Assembly (NCBI GenBank): GCA_033964015.1
Contig: JAWWUD010000052.1
Span: forward strand, 62,001 to 126,000
DNA from: Scolanthus callimorphus
Taxonomy: Eukaryota; Cnidaria; Anthozoa; Actiniaria; Edwardsiidae
Direction: 5' to 3'
Length of the DNA stretch: 64,000 nt
Positions 34,041 to 45,784 of this stretch are shown in pieces. Within the stretch, counting starts at the first letter, position 1, and each line of letters opens with the position of its first letter. The notes under the pieces are model-generated. The model was not told the DNA's origin, made no database searches, and saw only the letters and a program-made list of their open reading frames with translations. The translations under genes and the position numbers were made by a program.

Positions 34041-35343
34041 ATGCTTTTGCCAGTTATTAGCGGTGCGTCCACAAAGGCGGGGCATCCATAAGGCTAGATT
34101 ACACTGTACAGCTTTAGAGATTTGACTGTGCGACTTGAAAAGTGAAATTTGCCTCGCTGAACTTCTATAAGGCATTCTGGATCCTCCCTAGTTTTTTAAA
34201 GAGTTATTTGTTTTAAAAGTTTCTGGATTGTGATATTTAACACGCCGAAGGCGAAGTGAGTAGTGGCGAATAGTGACTATTCGCCACCATTCACGGAGTC
34301 TGAGGAGAGGAATTGTTTTAGTATATACTACATGCGAACACTCAATAAAAGGGCCAAAAATATCCGAACGACACTAAGTGGCATTTGCCGACATTTGTAG
34401 CCTCTTTCTGTATGCATGACGTTTGTCACGCAGGCGACATTAGGTCAGACTTCACTACAAGCATTCGGCTACTCAGCACACGGTGGAAACTTGCTGCTAT
34501 TTTAGAGAAGCAAAAACGCTAGAAATCACTTGTTTTAAAACCTTAATATCGACTACGATTTAGAAGGTTTTAGAAGGTTGCAGGGATGGATTCGAGGGAT
34601 AAATTAGCATTTTGTGCCTTGTTCATTCAGTTTATTCATTTTTTTGCCAGGAAATGTTTTGATGTCGGATGGCTCGTGATTAATAACTTGAATTCTCTTT
34701 TAAAACTGCACTCACTGGCTGGCTTCTACGACTTTTACTGTTCCTTTCAACCTACAGGTAAATGTTCAAAGTAGATTAAGAGTTTTTTGTGATATGTTTT
34801 CGACAAAATTTTCTTTAATTAATATGTACATAATCTTTAGATAGTCCCTTTAGAAATTAAAAATATCCGAACCACTTGCACTCGGGCTCCTCAATCTCGG
34901 GATAATGCTTTTCGATCTCGGAATATTGTGGCAATATTCCGAGATAGCGAGCTAATCAAAACGCGCGATCTATGGATTACTTACTTACTACATTCAAAAG
35001 AAATAACGAAATAGCGAATAGCAGTGAACTCCAAAATGACGAAGAAGTGCGACCACAGCAATAAATTACTCCACCCCCACCCCCTAAACAAATCTCATGG
35101 CCTTAACGCTACACCGAACGTCTCATCTGTTTGTGACAAATTAAAAATGGATCATAATCCCCCCCCCCCCCCCTCGCCCGAAAAAAAAAATTCCTAGTTA
35201 AAAAACGGTGTTTAAGTAAAGTTAACTAGAAGTAATCCGTGCATTAGGGCATTCCTACACTCGAAAATATAAACAAAAACATCGTAATTCAAACCTCCGG
35301 AGTACCCCCAACTGAAGTTTATAGTGTCACATGTACATGTATT
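34041..35343. other. Unassigned stretch with a short perfect palindrome
   Basis: 34263-34287 is a perfect hairpin (GTGGCGAATAG / CTATTCGCCAC). A 15-C run lies at 35159-35173. The 62-codon frame at 34586 is unrecognised. Confidence 0.35.
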
Positions 35344-35634
35344 TATTATATAGACACGAGTGTTTGACTGGGAATCTCATACGAAGCTACATCCGGGACC
35401 TGAGTGACATATTTTCCATATCCTCACTAGTGAGAATATCGGTCAAAACAAAAGTGCTTGGAAATCCATTTGGAATATGTTTTCTCGTTTGTCTATATAA
35501 TAAAAAGAAAAGTACACGCTGGCTTGAAGAGTTTTATTTTCTCGTGTCAAAAACAGTCAAAAACTGCGCTCATTCGTAAAATCTTGTTGTTGCCACTCGA
35601 AAATAAAACTCAAATCTCAGCGCCACCGTGTAAT
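35344..35634 (+). mobile_element. Foldback MITE family F copy 2
   Basis: It matches 27715-28035 in the opposite orientation: ATTATATAGACACGAGTGTT at the start, TCCTCACTAGTGAG inside, and GCGCCACCGTGTAAT at the end, with the GAGTTTTATTTTC / GAAAATAAAACTC palindrome. Confidence 0.75.
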
Positions 35635-35790
35635 ATGTATGCACTTGTCGGTGAAAAAATAGAGATGTAAAACAGATGAGGATGATATTCATTTACGTGA
35701 AGAAGCGAACTAAAAAGTCGCCTAAAAATTGTATGAAGCTAAGAATATTTAAAATATATACATTGCACCAAAGTTCACCTTGTATTGATG

Positions 35791-36186
35791 GTTATGGGGT
35801 TATATACTAGTCTTTCATAGTGTATCCATTATTATTATATTTCTAAAATAACGAGCTCCTCCCATCATTGCTCAAAAAATGCCTGGAGCTGTTTAGTTTA
35901 GTGTTTCCTCAATTAACAGTCTGAGTCATATATCTTCACTATGTTTATACGGCATTTCTCAGACCATTTGAAGCTATGGATCAGATTGGTTATGGGGTTA
36001 TATACTACTCTTTCATAGTGTATTCATTATTATTATATTTCTAAAATAACGAGCACCTCCCATCATCGCTCACAAAATGCCTGGAGCTGTTTAGTTTAGT
36101 GTTTCCTCAATTAACAGCCTGAGTCATATATCTTCACTATGTTTATACGGCATTTCTCAGACCATTTGAAGCTCTGAATCAGATTA
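35791..36186. repeat. Tandem duplication, two 198-bp units
   Basis: 35791-35988 and 35989-36186 are nearly identical, differing at about a dozen positions. The period is exactly 198 bp. Frames do not stay open across it. Confidence 0.9.
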
Positions 36187-36840
36187 GAGAAGAGCGTTAA
36201 TCGAAAGAGCAAACTAAAGAAGGCGCGTTAATTGATAGAGCATCGCAGAGATTGATCTACGATAGCCCGACTATCGGTTCATCTGTTCTTCCAGCGCAAT
36301 CGCGCCTTCGAGCTCATTTAGATCTCCGCATTTAGATATATATATAAAGCCCAGTGCCTTTGAGCTGTTTTAATTAATATAACTACACTAAAAAACAATG
36401 GGATAGTTATTACATAAATTCGAAACAGAACGAGTAGAAATGAAATTGAAAGTTGTTGTGAGATTGTGTGATTTTGGAATGGACTTATGACGATAAAACG
36501 ATGGTCATAGTTATGAAAAAGCAAAGTGTGATTGGTTTTGTTTGTCGGAGCTGTTGACACTGTTTCTGGAGATACCAAACTTGAAGTACCTAGTAATTCG
36601 CAATCTTTAATTGTAGGTTTTATTTCACAAAACAGACGAGTCTTTAGGCAGCCGGTTCTCCACTCCTTTGTAATCGTTTTACTTCCAGTTTCCAAGAGTT
36701 TGGGAGTGGGACACTTTTTTTCAGAAAGTTATGTTGCTCCAAAAAGGGAACAAAAAGAAAGGAAACGAAATATTCAAAAGAAGTGCATTGCACGAGAAAT
36801 AAAATACATGTAAAATTTCCCCGTCTCTTTGGGTTTGGTC
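36187..36840. other. Unassigned stretch
   Basis: Frames at 36318-36695 (minus) and 36532-36813 (plus) overlap on opposite strands and neither is recognised. Confidence 0.3.
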
Positions 36841-36917
36841 TCACTACGACATAAGCGACGTAAGCATAAGAAGAACGGAAGCCTTTGATCCTTATGCTTA
36901 TGCTTATGTCGTAGTGA
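36841..36917. repeat. Foldback element
   Basis: TCACTACGACATAAGCGACG pairs with the inverse block ending TTATGTCGTAGTGA. GCTTATGCTTACGCTTATGT repeats again at 36950-36969, outside the hairpin. Confidence 0.7.
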
Positions 36918-37085
36918 AAACCGCACTAAAGAAAATAGTTAGTTTGTTTGCTTATGCTTACGCTTATGTTGCTAGTGAAAACGAACTCTTAAGGATAGAA
37001 CACTAATTGTGTTAAAGTAATTTCATGATCCCAAACCTTAGGTAAAAAGAAAAACAAATTGTTGGCATGTTCAATTTCTACAGTG

Positions 37086-37091
37086 TTTATT
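37086..37091 (-). terminator. Poly(A) signal of RWamide gene 2
   Basis: AATAAA on the minus strand about 185 nt beyond the predicted TGA at 37276. Confidence 0.55.
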
Positions 37092-37275
37092 TAACACATT
37101 CTGATTACATGCAATCTTGTTGCACTTCGACGCAATATCTTTTTGAGTTACAAATATTTGCCTACATCTAGGTATATTACAATATCCGTAAGAGGTTTTG
37201 AAAGTGCTTAACACACTTAAATTGAAGCCTTGTTCCTATTACCAGTCAGGTTACGTCCATATCCATTGGGGCATG

Positions 37276-37292
37276 TCAATGACCAGAAAATT
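37276..37292 (-). CDS. RWamide gene 2, terminal coding exon
   Basis: A very strong minus-strand acceptor (TCTCATTTTCTTTTCCAG) precedes the exon. Spliced in phase 1 from the donor at 38484, it adds EFSGH and TGA, for a 65-residue precursor. Gene 3's inferred tail also begins EF, which supports both models. No transcript evidence is available. Confidence 0.62.
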
Positions 37293-37368
37293 CTGGAAAA
37301 GAAAATGAGAAGAAAATCGGTTGTCATACTAAATGAGGGACTGGTTTATTGTGTCCTCAGCGGTTCTT

Positions 37369-37498
37369 TTAAAGGCCCATTACCAACCTAGAGCCTTTGT
37401 GGTCTCTAAGCCAATCAGAGCACCCGAAAAACAATGGATCAACTTGAAAACAAAAGAAAACCGTGCGCAAAGGCTCCCGGTTGGTGATGGGCCTTTAA
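37369..37498. mobile_element. Short MITE in the gene 2 intron
   Basis: TTAAAGGCCCATTACCAACC at the left and the inverse GGTTGGTGATGGGCCTTTAA at the right, with one mismatch, enclose 90 bp of non-coding sequence. Confidence 0.75.
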
Positions 37499-37537
37499 CA
37501 TGCCCCCTGAAACTTGCAGGGAAGTGAAGGGATGCTA

Positions 37538-37855
37538 GTTTCCCTTTCGTAAACCATCGTTGCCTATTAGTCGTTGCCGTTTCTCTCAACGGTCGCTGCC
37601 TTTTCAGCAAGGTCGTTGTCATTTCTGATACCTTGGGACAATTAGTCATTAAGCACCTCAAACCCAGCGAATTCACTCGTAGCGCACAGGTTAGAGTTTG
37701 GTTAGTGATCGGGTTACCGGTTAGGGTTAGGGTTCCATTTAGGGTAGAATTAATATACGATGTGTTTCCCTTTACCTTTACCGAGACAACGAAACTAAAC
37801 GTAAGAATGTTGTAAGTGCCGTCCATAAGGCAACGATGGTTCACAAAAGGGAAAA
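37538..37855. mobile_element. MITE in the gene 2 intron with telomere-like core
   Basis: Inverted ends TTTCCCTTTCGTAAACCATC and GATGGTTCACAAAAGGGAAA. The interior holds CGGTTAGGGTTAGGGTTC (two TTAGGG units, about 37720-37734). That is too short to be an interstitial telomere. The ORF frames across it are spurious. Confidence 0.7.
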
Positions 37856-38163
37856 GTGCGAAGGCGATCGACAGGATCTCGATTTATTGTCTTATCGAAG
37901 GCATGAAACACAGTAGATCTAAGTTCAACTTACGATATAACCAGTCGACCACGAGCCAAACAGAAATGAAATATTATCTGAATACACGACTTTGCTAATG
38001 CATTCAATACCTCGGACCAAGCCCCTCAACGACCACGTAAACAAAAGAAGGAAGGCACGATCGAACGAAGCCGTTTCTTTCGTTCTTTTGTTATTTGTCC
38101 CTGAGAAGGATTAGTGCTGAGTTACTAGATATTTCATGCAATAGCAAAATCGTGTATTCTCAA

Positions 38164-38389
38164 AGAGCCAGTGTCAGCCACTCCATTGTTATTGATTTCG
38201 TTCGATATTAGAGCACGAATTACGTGTAGAAATCCCTAAATCAACATCTAAAAACAAAGTTTCAGATTTGATTTACCCAAATTAATCGATAAAATTGCTC
38301 TATATTCTCTAAATCAGCCGATGGAAATGAATGCTTTCTCAGACTTGGTATGTTGCTATGCTCTCAAATGGCTGACACAGGCTCTTTAA
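38164..38389 (+). mobile_element. MITE family G copy 2, in the gene 2 intron
   Basis: Begins AGAGCCAGTGTCAGCC and ends GGCTGACACAGGCTCT, followed by TTAA (38386-38389). The body matches 45554-45779 closely (ATCAGCCGATGGAAATG, GGTATGTTGCTATGCT). Confidence 0.75.
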
Positions 38390-38484
38390 ATGCGTTTATT
38401 TTACGGCAGTTCCTAAAAGCGAAGCTCGTAATAGATCCCTGCGATTATTCTAGATGCTTCCGGGCGAATCCCCATGGCTTTTAC

Positions 38485-38665
38485 CTCGTCTCTTCTTGGC
38501 CTGATTCCTCATCATATATTCCTTCATAAACTCTTTAAGATTGGCCATCTCGTCGTCCGCATCTCGCTTCCCCCATCTCAAGCCTTGCGCTTCCGTTGGC
38601 TCGACGTAGAGCGAGACGAGTGCGCAGCAGAGCACCAGGACAACAAGTAGTCTCTTGGAATCCAT
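38485..38665 (-). CDS. RWamide neuropeptide precursor gene 2, peptide exon (Antho-RWamide II sequence)
   Basis: The exon encodes a signal peptide (residues 1-26, starting MDSKRLL, ending EPTEA), then QGLRWGKR at 27-34. After convertase cleavage at KR, amidation by Gly and N-terminal Gln cyclisation this gives pGlu-Gly-Leu-Arg-Trp-NH2. That is identical to Antho-RWamide II, known from sea anemones, where RWamides occur in neurons and act on muscle. One copy per precursor. The acidic spacer (DADDEM, LKEFMKEY) and basic KKRR follow. The acceptor CTGTTCCAG leaves 3 nt before the ATG (exon from 38668). A phase-1 donor AG|GTAAAA lies at 38484, matching genes 1 and 3. Without splicing the frame would stop at 38450 after 71 residues. 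It is very similar to gene 3, suggesting a recent duplication. Confidence 0.9.
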
Positions 38666-38699
38666 TGTCTGGAACAGGAAAGAGATTAGACGTTCGTAT

Positions 38700-39359
38700 G
38701 ACCAGAGAGGCCATTAAGTGTGAATAATGTATCAAAGCGGGACCTAAGGGCTCTTTCACTGAGAGAAGGTTACGAAATAATAGTAGTAATTGCAGATGCT
38801 TGAGTAGTCTTTTCAGGCAACCGAAAATCGTATGTTCTGCGCCAACAAAAAAAGGTGAAAAGACTGCCAAGTGAAAAGGAGCGAAATTTGCAATTGAGGC
38901 ATTATAAGCACATCTGTAACCACCCAAAGGAATCATCACATGATCTGAATTGGGTGGTAACAAGATGTAAACACCGTTAGCCGATTTGGTCTATTATTAT
39001 CCAACTGCAAGGAGAGGAGAACAAATATCGCAGGAGTGAGACTGGGGCCGGTACAAATATCCCGCGATATTGTACAGTTCCAATCTATTTTCACTAAGTT
39101 CGTCCATTCTCAATTCAAAACAGCGGAAAATAATTGTCGGATAATAAACTTGTTGGACATTATAATGTACACTATCTCTGAACATTTTTTCTCGTCTTTG
39201 TATTTTGTCTCTGCCGAAGACGGGCTCGACAAAATACTCCAGACTCGAAAAATTATCCAGCGATATTGTACATCAAAATGTCTAGTAAGATATATTTATT
39301 CACAAAATATTGAATTGACTTGTTTTGGGCCAGCCTATAAAAACGTATTGAGAACCACA
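38700..39359. other. Upstream region of RWamide gene 2, unassigned
   Basis: No convincing TATA box or donor for a first exon is visible next to the peptide exon. The plus-strand frame at 39036-39443 probably belongs, at its 3' end, to the possible LINE remnant. Confidence 0.3.
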
Positions 39360-39680
39360 TGCAATAACATTACACGCATTATTTTATGTTTTGTTCCCAC
39401 ACGAAACTTGTTGCTTTACGAGAAAAATTCTTTAGTGATTTAATTGCAATTAATAGTGGCTTTGCACATTTTGACAGATCTGTTTTATGCAATTACTTGT
39501 TGAGTATGTGTGATGAGAATACTGTTACACTGACGGCACGTTATTGCCATGATATTTTAGACACCTATGATTCACTGTGTATTAGTTAGCGAAGGTTTCA
39601 TAATGATCTATGTATGTATACTGTAAATCCTAATGTGCCTTAGTAGGTGTTTAAAGGAATAAAGCTTCTTCTTCCTCAAA
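39360..39680 (+). pseudogene. Possible 3' remnant of a LINE-type retrotransposon
   Basis: The plus-strand frame ending at 39589 reads ALREKFFSDL, then LLS and a TARYCHDIL block. This spacing recalls the C-terminal end of CR1/L2-like reverse transcriptase proteins. The upstream frame is shifted. Downstream, GAATAAAGCTTCTTCTTCCTC is the kind of short-repeat tail such elements carry. The similarity is by eye only. Confidence 0.3.
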
Positions 39681-39683
39681 ATC

Positions 39684-39919
39684 CAGGTTTTTTTTTCTCG
39701 TTTTTTTTTTTATTAAACGCGCTAATTGGGTTATCGAAAAGATTAGCTTGAGTGCGCTAATTGGGATGATTATTTCGCCGTCAGCGCGCGCAAAGGATCC
39801 AAACACTGAACTCGTATCAAACTTGCATCTCGTTTGGCCACCTCAACGCAAGTGAACGCCGTCCTTATAAGACTTGCATCGACTAGCGTGAACTTGCGTT
39901 TCGTTTGGCCAGGGCTTAA
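39684..39919 (+). mobile_element. MITE family A copy 2 (5' incomplete)
   Basis: The right half matches 23300-23497, including CATCTCGTTTGGCCACCTCA and GCGTTTCGTTTGGCCAGGGC, and is followed by TTAA (39916-39919). The left terminus is missing or unrecognisable. Confidence 0.7.
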
Positions 39920-42273
39920 TAAGTAATGTCATGCAGTCCTTTCTATTGAATGAATAAAGTAATTTGAGTAGTAGAGTTTGTCTGTAAATTGTTATTCTGG
40001 GCTTCCTTCGTGCACATTGTCCAATATCGATTGTAAACAACAACAAAGGAGCGGTGGCTGACTGACGCACTTGATAATCTTGATTCGAAGTGTGTCAATG
40101 CATGACGAAAGAAAAGGAAAGAAAGAGTCACACGGTAGCTTGTTATGCTAGAGATACTAGTGAGATACTGGTTTAGATAATAGCGATCCAAGAGGTACTT
40201 GAGATTTTAAAATATAAGGATGCTGTATAAAGCAAACAAAATAAGCAAATAATGTCGAGCCTAAATATTTTTAGTCAATTGTGCAAAACAAGTCTAAGAA
40301 ACTAGCGTAAACACGTAGTTTGCTGGCGTGTGAATTTTGAGGTGCTTCCGCAACAACAGGCGAACGTCAATCATTAGTTATTGTCAAACGTAACTAAGTC
40401 TTGAAATAATTAGTGTACCACTGTGGTGCTTATTGTGAAGCCACAGCTCACACAGGACAAGCCGTGGGAGTGGAACAGTTGGCGCAGTGGTCTGTTGGCG
40501 GTCGGTAAAAGACGTCTAATGCAGCAGCAATTTGTCCAAAAGATTGTTTTGTCTAATGTGAATCAATACCCGTCGACTAAACGCGGTGTGGCTTTTAAAC
40601 GAAGGTCGCACGATTAGTAAAAAATCGCGAGAGGATGTTCGATGTCTTTCTTGGCTATCAGGAAGAGATCCTTCTTGATATCAGTTCTTGGTCACGGAAT
40701 AACAAACAGTTTTATAAGCATTAAAATATATACCCTACAGTAAAAACACCATTGGTAATTTTCCTTAAAGAAAGGCATACGGTGAGAGGCTTGAGATGGT
40801 AAGAAACGGGAAACGTGATTCATCAAACACCCTTTCAGTTCTTCGCCAATATGCCACCCTATGTCATAGACGATAAGCGGTATTCACAATGCGAGGAAAA
40901 CATTGTTTGTGGCACAACTAATGTTATTCATTTTGACTTTAAGTGATATTTTCCCACCATTGCAACCTTTCAGAAAAAAAAGGAAACGGGGGTCCGTCGC
41001 TCTTTTTTTTTTCATGTTGCGTTAAAGTTCATTTTGAGCCCGATATCCATCGAATTCTGCATAAAGAAATGTTTTATCAGCATGATGATTCTGGCCGGAT
41101 AACCTTTTAAAGTAACGGTGAATGTTTTTTTCTCGAGATACCTTACAAAGTAGGATCCTTCTTACGCTAAATCTGGCTCCGAAGGACCAATATAATTTTC
41201 TTCAGTGAAAACATGATTTTGCGTCACGGTTTTAAGAGTATAACGTTCATTTGGATTAACATAGGTTTGGCTTGAGTTACGCCCGGATTCGGTGGAGCTT
41301 TTCAAAATATGAAGGCGTCGTTTTCAAAAGTTTTTTTTTTAGATTGCTATTTCTTACTTCATTTCAGTTTTATTAAGAACATTTTTTTAGAACTTCGAGC
41401 AATTTTGCCAGAAAGCGGCAAAACATCTTGTTACTCGAAATAAAAAAAAGTTGATGCTTTGAATTTAGTCTCATTTCAAAGGTCGCGCCGGTAAAAAAAT
41501 TCCAGAGGAAGCTGAGAAAATTTTTTTTAGTTTTTACAGATAGACGTATTTTTCGCACCTAAAATGGTGATGTCAATGACAGCCTATATAGATTCTATAT
41601 AATTTTTCCATTTTTGAACGCTTATTTCTGTGGCGGCGCGAACCTCTGCCTTTTGTGATATTTCGAAATGTGGACCACAAATCTACAAATTAGGATAGAA
41701 ATCATTGAGTAACAGTATTTTTGGCCAAACGTTGCTCGAAGTTGTAAAATAACCTGTCTTAAACATTTATTAATTCACGTGAACAAATGTTTTCTAAACA
41801 AACGAACATCGAGTTAGAACTAATCAGACGCTGATAATCTTCAGGGAACAGAAATAAATGACATTGAATAGTGTCACTAGTTTTTGAAAAAACAAATCTT
41901 AGTATCCCAAATAAGACAGCGTCGCCAAAACCTAATAAGTTTATGGATGTCTGTTAGACACAGCGGACTTATAACACAATTTCAGACTGAACTCAAACGC
42001 TGTGCAGAAAAAGGCGAAATATGGGGCACTGCTAAAGAGAGTTCCCCAAATCCTTGAAATGTAGGTGTCAATTTTGCATGTGCTATTTTTCAGTCAACAA
42101 TCCTTCCAAAAATGTTAATCTTTATCCTCATGTACTTTGACCTCTTTTTAGCAATTCTGGAAGTCCAACTATTACTTTTGCTCTAAAATTGAGTTTGATG
42201 TTTCAACGGTGCTCGGCTGTTCTCTTTTAGTAGAAATTACAGAATCGTTTAGGGACTCCTTTGGTAAAATAAC
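39920..42273. other. Long stretch with no assignable gene
   Basis: Short frames only (39843-40191 minus, 40423-40617 plus, 41373-41558 minus). GTTGGCGCAGTGGTCTG at 40479 resembles a tRNA A box, but there is no B box. Confidence 0.35.
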
Positions 42274-42657
42274 TTATAATTCAAAGCTTGTTTTGGCAAG
42301 CCATGAAGCCAATATATCCATACCGGGTAAAACATATTTTACCCTTTTTGAAAGCAGCTTAAACAGAGGTAATACTTCTTCAACGAAACGAGTGCGTTTA
42401 ATATCTTCATCAAATGCAAAGAGTTCAACGAAGGCTTGTGTTAAATTGTGACCAAACTCATTGAAAAAGTCGTAGGACTCACCTTGAAGAAGGACGAGAA
42501 AGATGTCTCTGTTATAGCTGTCAGGCCTTGAGTGAATGCAAGAAGTGTGAAATACCCAAAGATCTAACGGCCTTATATAGTAAACATGGATGAATGCAAA
42601 TAATAGAGAACCCACTAGTTGTGTAGCAAGATATGTATCAATAAACTCATAGGTCAT
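42274..42657 (-). CDS. Unrecognised 127-codon frame, possible exon
   Basis: The minus-strand frame has a balanced, protein-like composition in its second half (about residues 60-127, with alternating charged and hydrophobic residues). I cannot name it. Two GTGAGT donors lie on the same strand at 42674-42669 and 42486-42481, and a short coding-like frame (ARMRSIIDDIALG) precedes the first. The region may therefore hold several small exons rather than one frame. It may also derive from an old transposon. Confidence 0.25.
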   Translation of the reverse strand: MTYEFIDTYLATQLVGSLLFAFIHVYYIRPLDLWVFHTSCIHSRPDSYNRDIFLVLLQGESYDFFNEFGHNLTQAFVELFAFDEDIKRTRFVEEVLPLFKLLSKRVKYVLPGMDILASWLAKTSFEL

Positions 42658-42660
42658 TAA

Positions 42661-43779
42661 GTGTTATTGACTCACCACCCAGGGCAATATCGTCTATTAT
42701 TGACCTCATTCGGGCGAGATCTTGAGCTTACAGCGCGATTGTGTATGAGATATAGAATTATATTTGTGTTAGTCATTCAGGTGTTATTTTTTCAACAGTT
42801 CTTGGAGTTCTTTCAAGGTCATTACTTCCTGGGGATATGCAAATATATGATTTATTAACTTTTTGGGGATTAAGTAGCCGAAGACTTTACTCCGAAACAG
42901 CCATTTCGAATTACATTTACCAAATTCAAACGTCAATTAGTCAGGCACTTGTAAAATGTACCTCGGGAAACAGTACCGCCGGTTATTAAGCCATTTACAT
43001 TATTGCTTTACTTTTCACTTCATTAATGACCACACCTTTTTGCACAAGTATCATGCGAACTTATATTGGCATTTCTTTCAGAATGCTATTTCTAAAAGCA
43101 TATCTAGCTTTTTCTTTTATCCCATTTAATCCTATAATAGCTTGTAATGATCCTCAGCTCAGTGTCGATTACGAATTTAAGAAGATGCTCAAAGCAGTCT
43201 TTAAATCATTCAGAAGGGAACATTAATCGTCTAGAAATGAAGTCTTATATTCTCACCATCTGCGCACATAACATCTTGATTTTAAATTTATTGTCAGTGA
43301 TTTAGATCCAGGAAGGTAGAGAGAGAAAAATCACTAGAAAACGACCTAACTGGAAAATTATATCTCTTGCCATATCGGTTTCCGACAAAATATCCAAACA
43401 CAATCAACGCTTAAAAAATGTTAACGAGCATCAAATTGAAGTGATAAATAACTTCGCCGTTAGATTTAAATTGTGTAAATTGGCAAATATAAAGTGTTAC
43501 AGATGCACTCGTGGATTTTTTTTTTCGAAGATCTAATTTAACATCATTTTAAAGTGCATTTAGATTTCGATTTTTAGCCAATATTCGTTTCCGTTTATAT
43601 ACCTAAACACACTGCAAGCTTAACTGGAATACTGCCTCGGGGGTTTGTTAGACCGTGTTTATGCCCCTCTATTTCCTTAATTAAGACTCTGGACGAGCGA
43701 AGTATGTTATCTTGAGTTTCACTCAAGAAAGTGATGTGAGTGCGATAAAAGGTTTTGAGGATGAATCATGCAAAACGTT
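42661..43779. other. Unassigned stretch beside the Gypsy fragment
   Basis: Open frames on both strands near 43026-43226 look partly protein-like, but neither is recognised. Confidence 0.25.
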
Positions 43780-44133
43780 ATTTCTTTTGGGATGTGTAAT
43801 TCCCCTCTCACTTTACAAAGACTTATGGAACTCACATTACGTGGTCTAGATTGCACGAGCGCGGTTGTATACAGATGGCATTAAAGTTTTCTCTGAGAGA
43901 CCAGAAGAAGATTTACTACATCTTGAAGACGTGTTTGCAGATTTCGTGACGCCAGTCTTTGAATCATGTGAAATGCGTGTTTGCAAAACAGGAATTAAAA
44001 TGCCTAGGTCACGTATTATCACTCAAAGTCAAACCCTAACCAAGCAAAATACAAGCTGCAACAAGTACTTTCAAGAAATTACGCAGATTTTTAGGGTGGT
44101 GCGACAGAGCGGAAATTACCTGTTTAGATCACT
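43780..44133 (+). pseudogene. Gypsy-type (Ty3) reverse transcriptase fragment, frameshifted
   Basis: Three frames together show the usual order of Gypsy RT blocks: SFGMCNSP and LQRLMELTLRGL, then VVY broken by a one-base shift before DGIKVFS (in place of YxDD) and EEDLLHLEDVF, then in another frame CLGHVLS and KLRRFLGW. The catalytic YxDD is degraded and there are at least two frameshifts, so it is dead. No LTRs, protease, RNase H or integrase were found around it. Confidence 0.75.
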
Positions 44134-45034
44134 AAATTTCAAACAATAAGGTCAGGTTAACTCAGAAAAGCTTGATTTTTTGCATACAGACTCCTTGTCT
44201 TATTAGAAACAAAATATCAAAAATGACTTTTTTCTAATGGATCCGTCTTTGAGATATTAGGCTTTAAACTTTGGTTTCTCTGCCATTTTATGGGAGAATT
44301 GGTACTTTAATCAGGAATTTTGCAAACTTTGTTCAATCATATCTAAAATTCATATTCTTCAAATTTCTTGAAAATTTGGAATTATGCTTTTGGTCATAGA
44401 AACTCTTTGTATACAGAATCTCGAGCTTATATATTTAAATATGGCAAAGTTAGACATTTCATTTTTGGTCATTTCCGCTCTGTCGGGTGGTGCAGCTACT
44501 GTTACAAAATTATCTAAGAGCCCAGAAACATATTTTGAATTTGTTGGCATTTTCAATAATACTTCGTTATATAAAGGAGGAATCGGACAACTTCACAAAG
44601 AGCTGTTTTCAGATGTTCGTAGTAAAACCATTCGTTAAGTGGTTATAACCCGATTTCTAAATAAAACCTATAGGTCGTTCGTATTATTACCAATGTTCTC
44701 ACGACAGTCGTTCAAAAAGCACTCTGACTGTATGAACTGTTTGCCGTTTAGTATATTGTCTATTACAGCAAGAATCTGTTCTATTATATAAAAAGAATCA
44801 AAAACAAAATTGTTGACCATTAATTTCGATCAGCCACGTAAAGTATCACGGACACAACTTGTAAATAACTCAGCAATTCCGAGTAATTGTCTTTCTTTAA
44901 CATGCGAGTATATTTTACTTTTTTGCTTTTTTGACGAATGGAAAACAATTCGTCATAACTTTAAAAACAAACGGACAAAACCTCTAATGTCGCGCGCGCG
45001 TTTTCTTACTATGCGAATGGAAAAAGGCATCACT
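44134..45034. other. Unassigned stretch
   Basis: Complementary frames at 44359-44638 on both strands; neither is recognised. No repeat ends seen. Confidence 0.3.
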
Positions 45035-45109
45035 ATTCAATCCCTCCGGATGGAGAGTTCTGAGCCTGCAGGCCCAGTAACCTTCTCTATTTCTCAGGTC
45101 CTCCTCATT
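45035..45109 (-). pseudogene. Penelope-like GIY-YIG C-terminal scrap
   Basis: The minus strand reads DLRNREGYWACRLRTLHPEG. It lines up with the nuclease tail of the element at 25756-27064 (LLNREAYWTSQLRCLQPHG), including the N-R-E catalytic block. Nothing upstream matches. It is an independent, diverged PLE remnant. Confidence 0.65.
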
Positions 45110-45549
45110 CCATGGTAGAATAAGATAATGTGGAACGTTTAGAGAAAGTTTGTCCCACAAGCCACACGTCAAAGCAGCCGCAAACTCGACATATTTATCG
45201 ATAGTGTTTTTAGCATTAGTGTGTAGAGTATAGATGTTTTGTCACCATCTGACTACGATGCTGCGCTGGTCCAAATTTCAAGCTGTGAGCTTAGACTGTC
45301 TTGTTTAAATAACGTTTCCTTCAACGCTTATATGCATCAATCTGATCACTTTCCTACTTTGTAAAAAAAAAAAAGTTATCACAAGTCACTTTCTTTTGTT
45401 ACTGTGATTTTCATAATTCTGCGAACTCCCACTTTTCATTTCCGAACGCCAAATTGCGTTTTGGCTTCCGTCAATCAAACCTTTCAAGACAGCGGAGAAT
45501 GGACTTTTTCTTTCAAGTTTCGCTTGCATTTTATGGCAAAATGTTGGGT

Positions 45550-45783
45550 TTAAAGAGCCCGAGTCAGCCACTCCTATGTTATTGTTTTCGTTCGATGTTA
45601 GAAGACTAATTACGTGTAGAAATCTCTTAATAAACATCTAAAAATAAAGTTTCAGATTTGATTTACCAAATTCAATCAAGAACTCTGCTCTGTATTGTCT
45701 AAATCAGCCGATGGAAATGGATGCTTTCTCCGATTTGGTATGTTGCTATGCTGTCAAAATGGCGGCTGACACAGGCTCTTTAA
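45550..45783 (+). mobile_element. MITE family G copy 3 (TTAA on both sides)
   Basis: TTAA (45550-45553), then AGAGCCCGAGTCAGCC ... GGCTGACACAGGCTCT, then TTAA (45780-45783). It is the best-preserved copy of the family and the clearest evidence for TTAA target duplication. Confidence 0.8.
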
Positions 45784-45784
45784 G

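Noticed and set aside
37720..37735. Interstitial telomere (TTAGGG)
   Set aside because: Only two perfect units, inside a MITE.
40464..40510. tRNA gene
   Set aside because: TTGGCGCAGTGGTCTG resembles an A box, but no B box or cloverleaf follows.
40360..40620. 64-codon frame at 40423-40617 as a small gene
   Set aside because: No family, no signal peptide, no splice support, weak start context.
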